Source: Tanytarsus gracilentus (lineage: Eukaryota; Arthropoda; Insecta; Diptera; Chironomidae). Taken from it: a stretch of 64,000 nt of DNA. The stretch covers positions 9,449,501 through 9,513,500 of the forward strand of contig JAXRKN010000044.1 of assembly GCA_038502055.1 (NCBI GenBank), given 5' to 3'. This document shows positions 1 through 12,800 of this stretch, one piece after another. Both the position numbers and the translations under genes were made by a program. The first letter of the stretch is position 1. Each line of letters starts with the position of its first letter. The notes beneath the pieces were generated by a model that was not told the origin of the DNA, searched no databases, and saw only the letters and a program-made list of their open reading frames with translations.

Positions 1-1762
1 GTTCTTATTCTTCTTAATATTTTTCTAAGGAAGAGAAAAAAAAGTTTTTTCTTCATTCAATGATGAATCATGGAAATTTTTTGTGCTCATATCAATTCTT
101 TTTATTATTATATTAACTTTCACTTGACGAGGATTTTCTCACTATGAGATTGAAAAAAGTATGGATAAAAAAATATTTAATAGCTTTTTTTGAAGCTTGT
201 TCTTCTCATTTTGTGTAATGGTAACACATGTAGCATGTTTTTTATGTGTTTGAAGAAAAAAAATCGTGCCTTAAGGTGGGAAAAATTTCCGAACGCGACA
301 CGAGAATAACAATAATTTTTGGCCATGCCTTTTCAACTCCTCATTTTCAATGTTCATATAGTCTCTCAACTCGGAATTCTGATGAGCAAGCATTTCGAAA
401 TTGTGTCGACGAAAGCGATTTAAATTTGGCTCGAGAGAGTCGAGGATGAAAAAAAAATATTTTATTTGAGGGTGAATTGGAAATGGAGATTTATGATGAT
501 TGTAACCTGAATAATTGGATAATTTACACAAACACAATCCAATTGCTTTATTATTCCCATGAGAACTAATCTCTCATACCTTCAGAGCTTTTATCTACTG
601 GGGGAAATTCTCTCTCTTGTTTTATCATCCTCTTCTCTTAATTTCCGGCTTTCTATTTGAAGCATCGTTCATGGGAAATGAGTGAAGTTAACTTGAATTT
701 TATTATATTTTATGACACGATAATTTTTTTTTTAAAAAATAAAGCAGAGAAATAATATTTTTAAACTTTTATGGAAAAGCTTTTGATGGTAAACAAAAAG
801 CTTAAAAATCTCACGAGAAAAGCTTTTGAAATGATTTTTACACATTTCTATCGTTTCTCCAATCAAATTTCCAACTCCATTCTACCATCTTTAAATTAAA
901 TTCAATGATTGTAAATTTCAAATTAGTTGTTTGTTTGCAACATGCCTTGGAGAGATGGAAAGTGTCACGTACAACTCCACAATGATCATTTTAAATTCGA
1001 AATTTAGATGGGTGGATTTTTTTTCTTATCATTTCGGCCCGTTTGCCGTATATGAAAATTATGTAAATTATTTCGTTACTCTTGAATGAATTCTTTCTTT
1101 TTTTCGCTGTGCACATTTTTTATGACTAATGGACCAGAAAGGGATCAACCTTTTGTGTATATACAAAGCATCTTCTTCTTTATGTCTTTAGCAATGTAGT
1201 CACGTTTAGATTTTGTTGTTATTAATTTTCCCTCTCCCCATTTTTATTTTTCTTTATTCTTTTCGAGGCAAATAGAAGCAGTTTGTTGAGCTTGATAGTA
1301 ATGTGTGTGCACACAGCAGTAGAGGATTTATCTCCTTATAATGGATGACAAATTTATTTCTTCTGTCTCCTCTACAAATTCTTCGCTATCTGTGTGGTCG
1401 CATGATGATCGTTACACGGAAAGAATGAAGGAGGAAAAATCGAATAAATTATCTCGAATCAAGAAGAAAAGAATTGAAAACTTTTATTCAAAAATCAATT
1501 GAACAAGCAGAGGGTAAAATTTGTGGACTTAAGTTTGCAAATAAAAATGAAAAATTGATTCGAGATGATTTAGATGTTTACTAATTTCCCTTATTTTACC
1601 AATTGAGGCTGTAAATGCTTAAACAAGATACCAGTTGCCCAGCAAGCAAGCTATAACTTTTTTTCTGTACAAATATTTGACATTTCTGATTTTCCCCCAA
1701 ACAATTTATGCTCATATTTCATATTTTTCCTCTCCCTCCCACAAAAAAACAAAAAAAAACAG
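1..1762. other. Probable intron sequence upstream of the first visible Nckx exon
   Basis: AT-rich sequence with many homopolymer runs and no open frame that resembles a protein. Because the next exon begins in the middle of the exchanger reading frame, this stretch is most simply intron sequence. The exons for the N-terminal half, including the alpha-1 repeat, would lie to the left of the window. I see nothing else in it. Confidence 0.5.
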
Positions 1763-4700
1763 GGCAATGCAGCAAACTCATCAGAGACATCGATGGCAAC
1801 GCAAGCGGGAGGCTCGGTTACATCGCGTGCCGCATCCGAAAGTCGAGGAGCTCCTGGATCGAGCAGCGCACCAGGTAATACTGCACAAACAGCCACTGGA
1901 GCCAAATTTCGACACGGTTTACTGCAACTAATGATACATACAATTGATCCATTGCACGATGGTAAGGTTCATAGAACTCTCTTGCTATTTCATAAATCAT
2001 TATTATAAAACTATTTTACGTTTGTCTCTATTATGAGTTCATTTTGTGTTCGTAACTTCTTTTTTTTTCGCAAATTTTTATCGGTTTTTGGTTGAACTCG
2101 TTACCGCGCGTCTAAAAAAAGTGATTTATGAGTTCTTTTTTCTTTTTTAGTTTGTTACGTCATGAGTTCGTTATGTTTCCCTTTTTTCCTATACTCGCCA
2201 TGCTGTACATATCCACTCGAGAAAGTCAAATAACAAGTCCACAACCCCTAGTCATTTCCCCTTCCTACTTCTTATTTTACTTTATTTTTTCTTTGGTTTT
2301 CTTCTTTTTCTAATGAAACGAGAGAGATTTTTTTCCTTGATTAATTTTCTTCTTCTCTTCCTCTTTAATCTTAAATTTGTCCTCCTTCGATGCTCTCTCG
2401 AACAGATCTTCGTATTTTTTCCTATACAATAAATAACAACAACCGACGATGAATAAGTAATTTCATTAATTTTTATGCTTTCACTCAATTTCGGTTCTTG
2501 ACGCATCGATTTTTCTTCGTAATGTATGCATTGGAGCTGTGAAGATTACTTTTTTAAGGCTTAAAGTCTTGCTTTGAATATTGAAAAACGTAAAATTTTC
2601 AATTTGCAACTTTTGAGCACAATTGGAGCTTTTAAAAATAAGCATGAGATGCAAGATTGATAATTAAAATTAAAAAATTCATAACTTAACTTTCAAGAAG
2701 TATTTTTATACACAAAAATTAGTGTGCAAAATTAAAAACTCCAAAAACATTTCATAAAATTCTTAAAACTCTTGATTAAAAATTTTCATCAGACGGAAAC
2801 CACAGTAATACACCGACATTGATATCATGGAAAGCAAGAAAATGAGAAATAAAATCACAAGCACGACACTGCTGAGATATGAAATAAATGAGTGATGATG
2901 ACGACATCGGTGATGAAAATGATGATGATAACAAAAAGAGATGAGTCGGTGGTGTTGCATAAATCTTTTTCCATTTCTATTTATCCCGATGAAAGAAAGA
3001 TGAGATACGAGAAATGTTGTTAAAGAGATTTTCTTATTGTGCTTATGAGAGTTGCACTTTTTCAATCCCTCACAATGACTCAAATTACTATTCATCGATA
3101 ACATCTCCGCAACAATCTGAGAGAGGAAAATTTTCTTCTTTTTTTATTTTTATTCTTTTCACTCGAAACTTTCATTGAACCGCTTTAACTTCCATCCATT
3201 GGCTTTTATGAGATGAAGAAAAAAAAGTGTGGGGCATGTCATACACATTTATCCATGGTAGCTGGCTCGAAAGAAATATATACATCAAGATATAAAAGAT
3301 GATACTTATCCAATATACTTGCATTGTGTGTAGTTGCGAGCTTAGGGGAGGGGAAAAAGCTTTTCATTGCTAATGTTCTTAGCCTCGGTTTTTGTGTATA
3401 TAGACTCACGCCACATCCAATAAATCAAGCTCAAATATTCAGCCATTTTCCCTTCATATCTTTCAAGGACGTTGGATTAATTTTTTTCGTGTGTGTTTGT
3501 GGCTTGGAATTTTCCCTTCGTCATATTTCACTTTCTCTTCTGCCTCTCGTGTTCGGATGGTGAAAATAGTTCATCGCATGTGGTCCTTGTATGATGATTG
3601 AAAACTTAATCTCTTTATGGCATAGAACAATGAAGAATATTTTTGCCGAGGAGAGCCAAAAAAATTTTATTGGAAGAACATGTCAAAGGATATGTGGATT
3701 ATGAAAAATTCGTAAAAGATTTTTGTGGTTATTTGTTGAAATTTTAAATTAATAATCAAAAACTATAAAATGAAGCGTAAAACTTTAAGTTTTTAACCAA
3801 AACTAAAAGTCCACAAAAATATATTGAAAACTCTTTAAGAAATTCATCAAAAAGCCACCCATAGTTTGTTGATCCAGCTTTTAATATAACCACTAAAGCC
3901 CTCTCATTGTTATCTCTCTACAACATCGTCACCATGCATCCTTTTCTCTCCGTTTTGATAGCAACAATGACATCAGAATTAATCGGGATAAAAAATGATT
4001 TATTTCAGTAGTAAAAAATTTTCACACAACTAAAATTCCAAAAATAAATTGCTTCATCTTGGGTGAGGATAAAAAATATGCAAATAAATTCACTTGGCTT
4101 GTTTGTATCTTAATTCAAGATCAGCAGCTCCATTGTATGCTAATTTCATATCACCTTCATCATCATCATCATGAGCTTATTTTTTAACATCTCATAGTAG
4201 TGCGCAAAAATTTTCCTTCTCCCCTTCTCGCCTTTGCAATTTGCACACACATACACAAAAATCTCACACGAAAAAAACAGAGAGTCTTCTCTACCTTTTT
4301 CCCGGATCATACCTTGATGCATAAATATTGAGCTATATGCATATCATCATCACAAATAGAAAGTTTTATCCCTCGTCATTTCTCTCTCCTCAACAGAATG
4401 AACATGTGAAGATGGAGAGCATGAGAATAAAGTTGAATTTAATCAATTCTGAATTTAAATTGTGTGCAAAATTTTTTAATGCACTAAAGAATTTTTTTCA
4501 TATCATATGGTATTTTCCTCCTGTATGTACATAAGAACTTGCATTAATCATCCTTCGTTAGAGAGTTCCAACTTGTACAGCAAAAATATTCTGTGTGAAG
4601 TGTGTTCTGAAAAGGGGATTGTGAGAAAATCACATTCCTGATCACGTTGAAATGAGCTTTTTTAAAATTAATAATGCATTTAAAGTTTGTTAGAAGCTCT

Positions 4701-6249
4701 TAAAAATTAAAAACTTTAATAAAAGCTTTAATTCATAATTATTCAAAATCTTCATTTAGAAAGCTCAATTAAAAGCTCTCTGAAGTATAGAATTTCCTCA
4801 CAAGCCCCACCTCGTGTACATACATTGTGTATATGTTGTTTAGCATATTGCAATACGAGATGATGATGGAATAACTTTTTGTAGCCTCTGTGTTTTGTAA
4901 AGAAAAAATAATTTCTTGTCTTCCATTCCCTGTTTCTTTTACCCGGTGCGTGTGTGAATACTCAGACTTGTTTATAACTCTATGTTTATGTATATTATCT
5001 ATTTACTATATGATATAATTATTAATTGGATATCTTTTTTACTCTCGAAAAATAATTAATATACCGTTACCCTCCGTATTGATTGAAAGAATCTGTTCCA
5101 GGTAAAGTGGATGAGAAAGCGACTCAACTCCATGCCATCGCTTCCCTTAAAGTGCTTTTGGATGCAACGAAACCCCAACGTGGTGCGGCCACTTCGTCGG
5201 CTGCCAATCATGTAAAGATTAATTTGAAAGAGACAACATTGGGACGACCAAATGGCAATATTGATACAACTTTAGACTCGGTATGATTAATGAAACGTGC
5301 AATCCACATTGTCGTCGTTTTAAATGTGTAATGCAGTTATTTTGCATGTCCTCACAATAATGTAGAACTCTTGTTAGTGTCGATAGGAGATTTTCGATGT
5401 CGTGACCAAGTTTTGTGTCATTTTAAATTTTTTCTAACCTGATTTTACTCACATAAAAATAGATACCTGATGATGACGAACCAGAAGCACTGAGCATGGC
5501 GTGGCCTTCGGGTACAAAAGATCGCATCACCTACTTGTTGGTCGCACCAATTATCTTTCCACTATGGTTAACACTTCCCGACACACGAACGCCACGTGGC
5601 AAAAGATTCTTTCCCGTCACCTTCATTGGCTCAATCATTTGGATTGCAGTTTACTCATATCTTATGGTGTGGTGGGCAAATGTTATTGGAGAAACTGCCA
5701 ATATTCCACCAGAAGTAAGTACACTTAGTGATATTTTTTTCTCACCGATACAAATTTTATTTCATTAAAGGTTATGGGCTTGACGTTCTTAGCGGCTGGC
5801 ACCTCAATTCCAGATTTAATTACATCCGTTATTGTAGCTCGTAAAGGCTTCGGTGATATGGCTGTTTCGAGTTCTGTTGGTTCAAATATATTTGATGTTA
5901 CTGTAGGGTGAGTTGAAATTATTTTTTTTAAAGTTTAAAAATTTCAAATTTTAACGGTCAATTTTTCGATGATTTTTTCTAATGGTCCAATTTCCTTTCC
6001 ATTAACAGTTTACCAGTGCCGTGGCTTATATACGGAATAATTTATGGCGAGCCGGTTGAAGTGAGTAGTGAGGGTATGGTTTGCTCAATAACCATATTAT
6101 TCCTGATGCTGCTATTTGTTATCATATCAATTGCCTGTTTCCGATGGAAGATGAACAAAGGCTTAGGACTCGTGATGTTTGTGTTATATTTTGTTTTCGT
6201 TGCCGTATCGCTAGCTTTTGAATACGAGTGGTATGTGTGTCCACTTTAA
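1763..6249 (+). CDS. Nckx30C: K+-dependent Na+/Ca2+ exchanger, C-terminal half (Nckx30C type)
   Basis: Plasma-membrane exchanger that extrudes Ca2+ and K+ against Na+ entry. Five exons are visible: 1763-1961, 5102-5280, 5463-5714, 5771-5907, 6009-6249 (stop); all junctions are GT-AG and phases agree, giving 335 residues. Residues 1-50 are a Ser/Ala/Gly-rich cytosolic loop. A conserved block with IDPLHDGKVDEKATQLHAIA spans the first junction. Hydrophobic helices then lead to the alpha-2 repeat at about 211-262, with FLAAGTSIPDLITS and SVGSNIFDVTVGLP, which carry the ion-coordinating acidic and polar residues of NCKX proteins. The last helices end in a short YVCPL tail. The N-terminal half (signal peptide, alpha-1 repeat) is outside the window. 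The alpha-2 motifs separate it clearly from NCX and prokaryotic CaCA members. The symbol follows the fly gene; other NCKX paralogues are possible. Confidence 0.93.
1962..5101 (+). other. Large Nckx intron (3.1 kb)
   Basis: Begins with a good donor (GTAAGG) after a phase-1 codon and ends at CCAG before the next exon. No coding exon is recognisable inside; the open frames are short, AT-driven and unlike any protein I know. Clusters of AAAGCTC/AAAGCTT words occur around 4680-4790. Confidence 0.7.
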
Positions 6250-6900
6250 GAGTGCACACAAGAGAAACGGAATTTTTATCATCGAGAATCGAGGACATAT
6301 GTAGCAAGTAAGCAGGCAAGCAAAAAAAAGAAAGCATATATAACTACTTACTCCTACTCTACTCTAGTCCAACCTTATCTACTCTACCTTATCATACCTA
6401 CTACTCTTTCTATTAAGTAATACAATTCAACGACGACGACGAATATGTGCGCCTCTCGATGACTACGAAGCAAAAAAAGTATATAATGTGAAAACCCCTA
6501 TTTTTTCTCACACGATTGAGAAAGAGCAAACAGGAAAAAACGTAACAATGCGTAAAGATGAGAAAGAAAATTAAATTAGGCTAAAATACAGACTCTCTCT
6601 CTCTCGGCTACTTAGATTAAAATTTCGAGTGCTAAGAACTGAACAAAAAAATTAAATAATTTGTCGGTCTTAAAGAGAATTTTAAAAATGAAGTAAGGAA
6701 AAAGTATAGAAACAATAAACTCAGAAGATTTTTGGTGAAGATCTAAAAAATAAATTGAATAATGCGACAGGAAGCACAAAGATAAAGTTTGTCAAACATC
6801 CGCGGAATCGAAATTTTTTTATAATTAAAAAAGAAAGAATTTTTTAATTACCATTTTTAATCTGATATGAGAGAGAACACACAAAAATGGAATAAAATGT
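6250..6900 (+). terminator. Nckx 3' UTR with candidate poly(A) signals
   Basis: After the stop codon the sequence turns purine-rich and AT-rich. AATAAA occurs at 6714-6719 and 6891-6896 and either could direct polyadenylation. No downstream gene on this strand follows for about 17 kb, so a much longer 3' UTR cannot be excluded. Confidence 0.4.
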
Positions 6901-9825
6901 AGAAAAATGTTGAATCTGTTTTTAATTTTAATTCTTTTTTATTTATGCGCGAATTTTTTATACATCTTAAAAAAATGCGATAACAAACAATAATAAAAAT
7001 GCGATTATGTGCATCGTCGACAAATTTTTAACAATTGAGAAAAAGAAGAACAATAAAATGCAGGAAAATGGGTCTGAAGTCGGAGGGGGATTAGTGTGTG
7101 AGTTATGTGACAATAATGTGAGAAAATTTTACTATTATGAGCTTGTCGAGACAGCTGAATGAAATGTTTAGTTCCGAGTGCAGACATTTAATCTGAATCT
7201 TTTTAAAAGCTCAACTTGAAAATTGTGGAAAACACTAAAAGTCAAATGCCCATCCCTCGGATTATTCGAATAACAAAAATTGCCACATTATCGTTTTATT
7301 TTATCGAAAGGAGCTGTCGAAACCACCCTCAACAATTTTAAATGCCTAATATCGCACAAAATCCTCACAATGACTGTACTTCACATAATTCACGCAATCC
7401 TCCCCCGAATAAAGTCAAATAAACCAAAATCTCTTTTTAACACAAAAAAAAAGAAGGAGAAAATGAATCAACAAAAACACCCACCAAATAATTTATATTT
7501 TATTTTCTCTCTTCACTTTTAAAAACGCGATTACCGCCGCCCCAACACATTAGATCTTTTTCACTCGCTGGTTCAGCCTTTTCTAACCTCGCTCATACAC
7601 ACACAAATCCAACCCTGAATCCGTTAAGAGCTTTATCTCTAACCCTCTGTTTTCACTGTTTTTCTCTCTTGACACACCATAGTCATATTGTGCACACACA
7701 TACTATAGCTACTATTTCCTCCCTCTATCTGTCTCTCAGTTACACTCAACGAGGAATATAAGAAAAACATTAAATTATTCATGTAATGCTCTTCGATGCT
7801 GTTGTGTGTGGTGTAAAAATAAAGAAGTTGAGTGCGCTAAGTTGTACAATAACTTTTTACTATTTATCCTCGAATGTTTTTAATTTCTTGTTGAATTTGA
7901 TAAATAGTCGGCCGTTAAATTTTTTACAAAAGTTTTCATGCTCGAAAATTCATTTTAAATTTTCTCTAAAATAGTCATTGAACGCGAGGCGGGTGAGAGA
8001 AAGCATTTCGAGGGTTGTTTTTGAACAAAAAGCGAGTTAGAAAATATGTGTGTGTGTGGTTTCTGTTTTGGGAGTCAGGCAAAATATAAACGTAAAATGG
8101 ATTTCCGATTGTTTCTCGTGCGGTGATGGTAGAGCTTATTCTTTCAACAGTACACACTCGTTCTCTTTCCACTCGATACGTGAGCCGTCCATGACCTAAT
8201 TAATACTTGATATATTCTACACATTACCATGGACATGAAAAATTATATACTCGTGTGTGCTGTTGCTTCTTGTAATTATTTTTAATAATCCACTCGGAGG
8301 GTCCCCAGAAGCCCGAACATCGTGCCACACACGTACGATTGAAACACCGACAATGACATGACACATATTTAATTGAAAGCTCACAAGAAACGTGAATGAA
8401 TGACGTCTAGACGCATGCAAGTAAACACTCACTAAAGTCGAACTCATTACAAGAAATGAAAAATATTTCTATTCTCGATTGACATTTAAATTTTTGTAGT
8501 TTTTAAAAAATGAATGAATTAAATTTCCAATTAAAAACATTGCATATATCCACCTTCGTAGCTACACACATAGAAATGAGTCTATACAAACAAAAAACAA
8601 CTTTCAAATGTGATTTTATAAGAGACGTAGAAAAAAAATCTATTTAATCAAGATTGACTAAGTATGAGAATAGAGAAGGGGGAAGTTTTTGTGATGGAGC
8701 TTTTTGTTTTGTGCTGGAAAAATGCTGAGTTTATAAAAGTTCTTTAGAACTTTGAAGGTTAATTCATTCTCGTCCATTTTAAATTGAGTGGATTAGAAAA
8801 TAATAGACAATTTTTTTGCCATCAAAGCGTTTATGGAGATATTTTTAATACACTCTGAAAGAAATATGGATTTTTTCTATTTGTTGAAAATATATTGATA
8901 GAAAACTTTATGAGCTTTTGGACGTAAGGAAAAATAGCCCCATTGAATTAACAAATTTGAAATTTAAATTTTTTAATGATTATTAAAAAGCTCTTTGATT
9001 GATTGCTGGAAAGCTCAACACTAAAAGCTCTATAAAAGCTTAATTAAAAAGCTCCTTTAACAGCTCCTCCCCCTCTCTTCGCAGTTAGAATTTCAAAATT
9101 TTATCAAAATCATAATCTCCTTTTTCTCGATTCTAAAAAAACTATAAAGAAAATGACGAATTACACAATGAATCTCTTTAAGTATGTTTAAGGAAATAAA
9201 AAAAAAGTAAAGACATATTTAAGCCATTTTCCATTTAACGAAAACTCTTAACAACTTTTCCTAGGACATGAAAAAAAACTATATTTAGAATTTTAAGTAT
9301 AAAAGTGCATAAAAGGGACTTCTATCTTTAGATAGTCAATCCTTTAAAAATGACATTGCATAATAATGAAGATATATATCGTTGACATGGTGTGAATGGA
9401 TCTCGTGTGAATGTGTGATAATAATAAAGTTAGGATATAAAAAAAGAGTTTAAAAGGCAATTTAATTTTAGTAGTTCGCGTTTCTCTTTCTTCCTCGTAC
9501 GTAAAAAAATTATTCAAAATTTATTGTGTATTTTTTTCAAAGCATTGCACAAAAAAATGAAATCTTCTAAAAACATCTTTTTTTCTCTCTCAAACACTTT
9601 AATTGTGATATAAATGTTGGAATGTTGAAGATCGCATCCCAAAATAATTTGTTGAGAAGAAATTCTTTAAAAAAAACATTGGCATATTTTTCTAAAATTC
9701 TCGTTGTGTGTTTCTGTTTGATTGTTAAAAGTAGCTTGTAGAAAAAATCTCGAGTTTTCCATTTTAAACGCACTCAAAATGCACTTATACAATTACACAA
9801 AAATCCTGTTAGAAAAAGAAACGCT

Positions 9826-9878
<53 letters not shown>

Positions 9879-12800
9879 GATGCATTGTTGCAATTTCCAC
9901 CTTGATTGAATTTCATATTATTTTCTGTTTCATGAGAGAGTTTCGTGTTAAAAGTTTTTTTCCATTTCACCCCTCTTGAAAATTAATTTCAATTATTTTG
10001 TTCTCTTAGCGATTAGTGGTCTTTTGAGGGGATGTTGTTAGATCTATTTTTCGTGCGCTTAACGGTGGGAGGGTGCAGGGAAAAAATAATTAATGAATTA
10101 TTTTCACTGAAACATTAAAAGTTTCATGCAAATTGAAAAAATAAAAATTTTAAACCGTTTCTAAAAAGTTTTCCTCAAGAAATCAATTTTCTCGAGAATT
10201 TTCCATCAAAAAGAAAATTCCGATTCATGTTTGTAAGAGCTTTCACCCCGCACCCTAATCTTGCTCAGCTGCATAGCTAAAAACTCGATTTCATGATGAT
10301 AATGGCGGTGGCCTTTCTTTCGGTGTGTAGAAAAGGAATTAAGAAGTGTTAATAATTGAAGGCAAAAAAATATAAAATAAAACATGTAGTGAAGGGTACG
10401 AAAAGTGAATTTGAATAAGGAGCAACTCATTATTCATCTCCTTATTAGCGTCGAAGCTGGTAATAAAGCACAAAGCTATAATATCACATTAAGCTCCCCA
10501 AAAAAAAGAAATTTTGCGATAGAAAGGAGGAAAATAGGAAATGGATAATTCTTCTTTTGTTTTTTATTATGTTCTCTCTGAGCTTTTTTTGTTCGAGAAA
10601 AAATATTTTCGAGAGTGACTATGCCTGTGTGTGCGTATGAATCTCGAGAGGAAAAAATAAAAAATATTCGCAAGGCACTTTTTGATATTGATTTCTTCCT
10701 TTTTTTTTCTATTCATAATTCTCTCCATCGATTACATTTTTCTTTTATGAGGAAAATTTTGTTTTTTATTTTATGGCAACAACGCACATAATGAAATTTT
10801 TTTGCTGCTATAAAACCTTGAGACTTGAATTGAGTGCAAAAATAGAAATTTGCAAGCAAATTTGAATGAATTTATATACGAATTATTAATGAATTTTATT
10901 CATGAAAAATTCAGCTAAGAAAATTTAACGGTAAATTAATTTTTAATATTTGAAAAAAATTAGCGTTGAATTTCAACAAAGCCTGAAAAACATTTTCAAT
11001 CATTTTATTTCTGTATTTTATAGCTTTCTCTTCGATTTCATCCCTTTCCACTCTAAACTCGACGACCTTTCCTTGTTGTATATATTTTTTTCTTTCAATA
11101 TCCTCACGTCGCCGTATGTGTTACGAAACATAAGGAGTGAACGAAAAAAGGCCCCCCAAATACTTCAATCATGCACTCAATAATTTATTTATTATTCATT
11201 CATTCCATTTTAGATATGAAATAGTACTCGAGCTCCATACTCGTCAAATTTCAATTTGAGAAAATGCGAAAGGATTTTCAACATCGAAACAATTTTTTGT
11301 AGCCTTTCATGTTTCTTTTTTTTCTTGTCGTCTTGCATGTTATGCACACACACACACACACACTTTCGACGAATATAAACTTCAAGGAGTTAAAATTGAG
11401 AACGGTCGCATATGGCAATATTTGAATTATTTTTCACATCTTGCATGAATTGCTCGTGATTTCATTCCTTGAAAGTCAAATAAAATGTTCCTCTTTAAAG
11501 AAAATCAAATCGCTGGAGATAAAAGATCGTTGCCATGTGCGCTTCACGACATTCAGATTTAAAAGAGACAAAAGAGGTCGAATGTCAATTTGAAAATGAA
11601 AAATATCATCGAATGTGCTTGCAAAAAATGTTGGCAATATTAATTTTTTTATTTTTTAAAATTAATTTTTTATAAAAAACCTCAAATGTTCCCTACCTTG
11701 ATCTCGATCAACATCACCCTGCTGCTTGGCGATTTTTTGAATCTGTCATTGAGTGAAGGAAGGTAAAATGAGTCGAACATTTTCCGAAATGGTGATTGAG
11801 TGACTGACTGATTGCTCTCCAATTATTTATTTTTACCCTTTTCCTCTCCTGAAACTGAAGAAATAAATTTTTCGTACTCTAAAAAGTGAAATTTCCTTTT
11901 CCAATTTCATGAATCACGACACTAATAATTTTTTATTTAAAGGAAATTCACGTCACACGTTAAACGTTGTGAAACTACTTTCTTTTGTTGAACGTCATTA
12001 AAGCCTTGAAATGAAGAAAAAGTTTCATTTCTTGCGGTTCAATCAACAAACGCATTTACACCCTGATAGACAAACACGCATGGCTCAGAATTAATTAATA
12101 ATTAATTTAAATGTCCCATCATTTTTTTCTCACTCATAGCCTATTTTCGTCTATTACACTCTCAATTATTCATGATGATTGAATATGCATGAATGGAGAA
12201 GGAAAATGAAGAAAAAATTCAAATCGAAAGCAATAATAAAGTTTAATTAAGAAATAAGAATGAAAATGTTTTAATAGTTGTCGATATTTATAGACAATGA
12301 GAGATTCAATTATTGTTGTTTCAAAAAAGGAAAAAAGATTGAGTAGTTTTGACCGCATTTGAACCTATTGTGAAAAATTCCGTTAAAATTTTAATTTTTC
12401 TTTTCCTCTTTTAAGAGTAAGAATTTTTACAAAATTTCGTGATACCCAAAAAAAATAAAATTTTCATTACGTAAACACCCAGAAACCTTCATAAACTCAG
12501 CCTAGAGTGAAAGCAACATCAAATATTCGATATTGAAGGCCAATGACAGAGACGTGATGATAATAATTTTCCAATTACCACCCTCCTTACCACAAGCTTT
12601 AAAAACAGCACCAAGAAATGAGCGTTTGAGATGTAATTGAGAGATTATTCTATCATTAATCGAAATCAGTCTAAATGCTTTACGGACCTCGATTGAACAT
12701 TCATTGATTATTTCCTAATTTTGTCGTGAGAATTTTTTTTATCGTTGATATCAAAAATTTTGAATCGTAAACAATTTTACGCCCTCGAGCTTTCTCTCTC

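Noticed and set aside
2763..3104. 113-codon minus-strand open frame with a hydrophobic stretch
   Set aside because: It lies inside an Nckx intron, has His-rich low complexity from ATGATG repeats, and shows no family resemblance.
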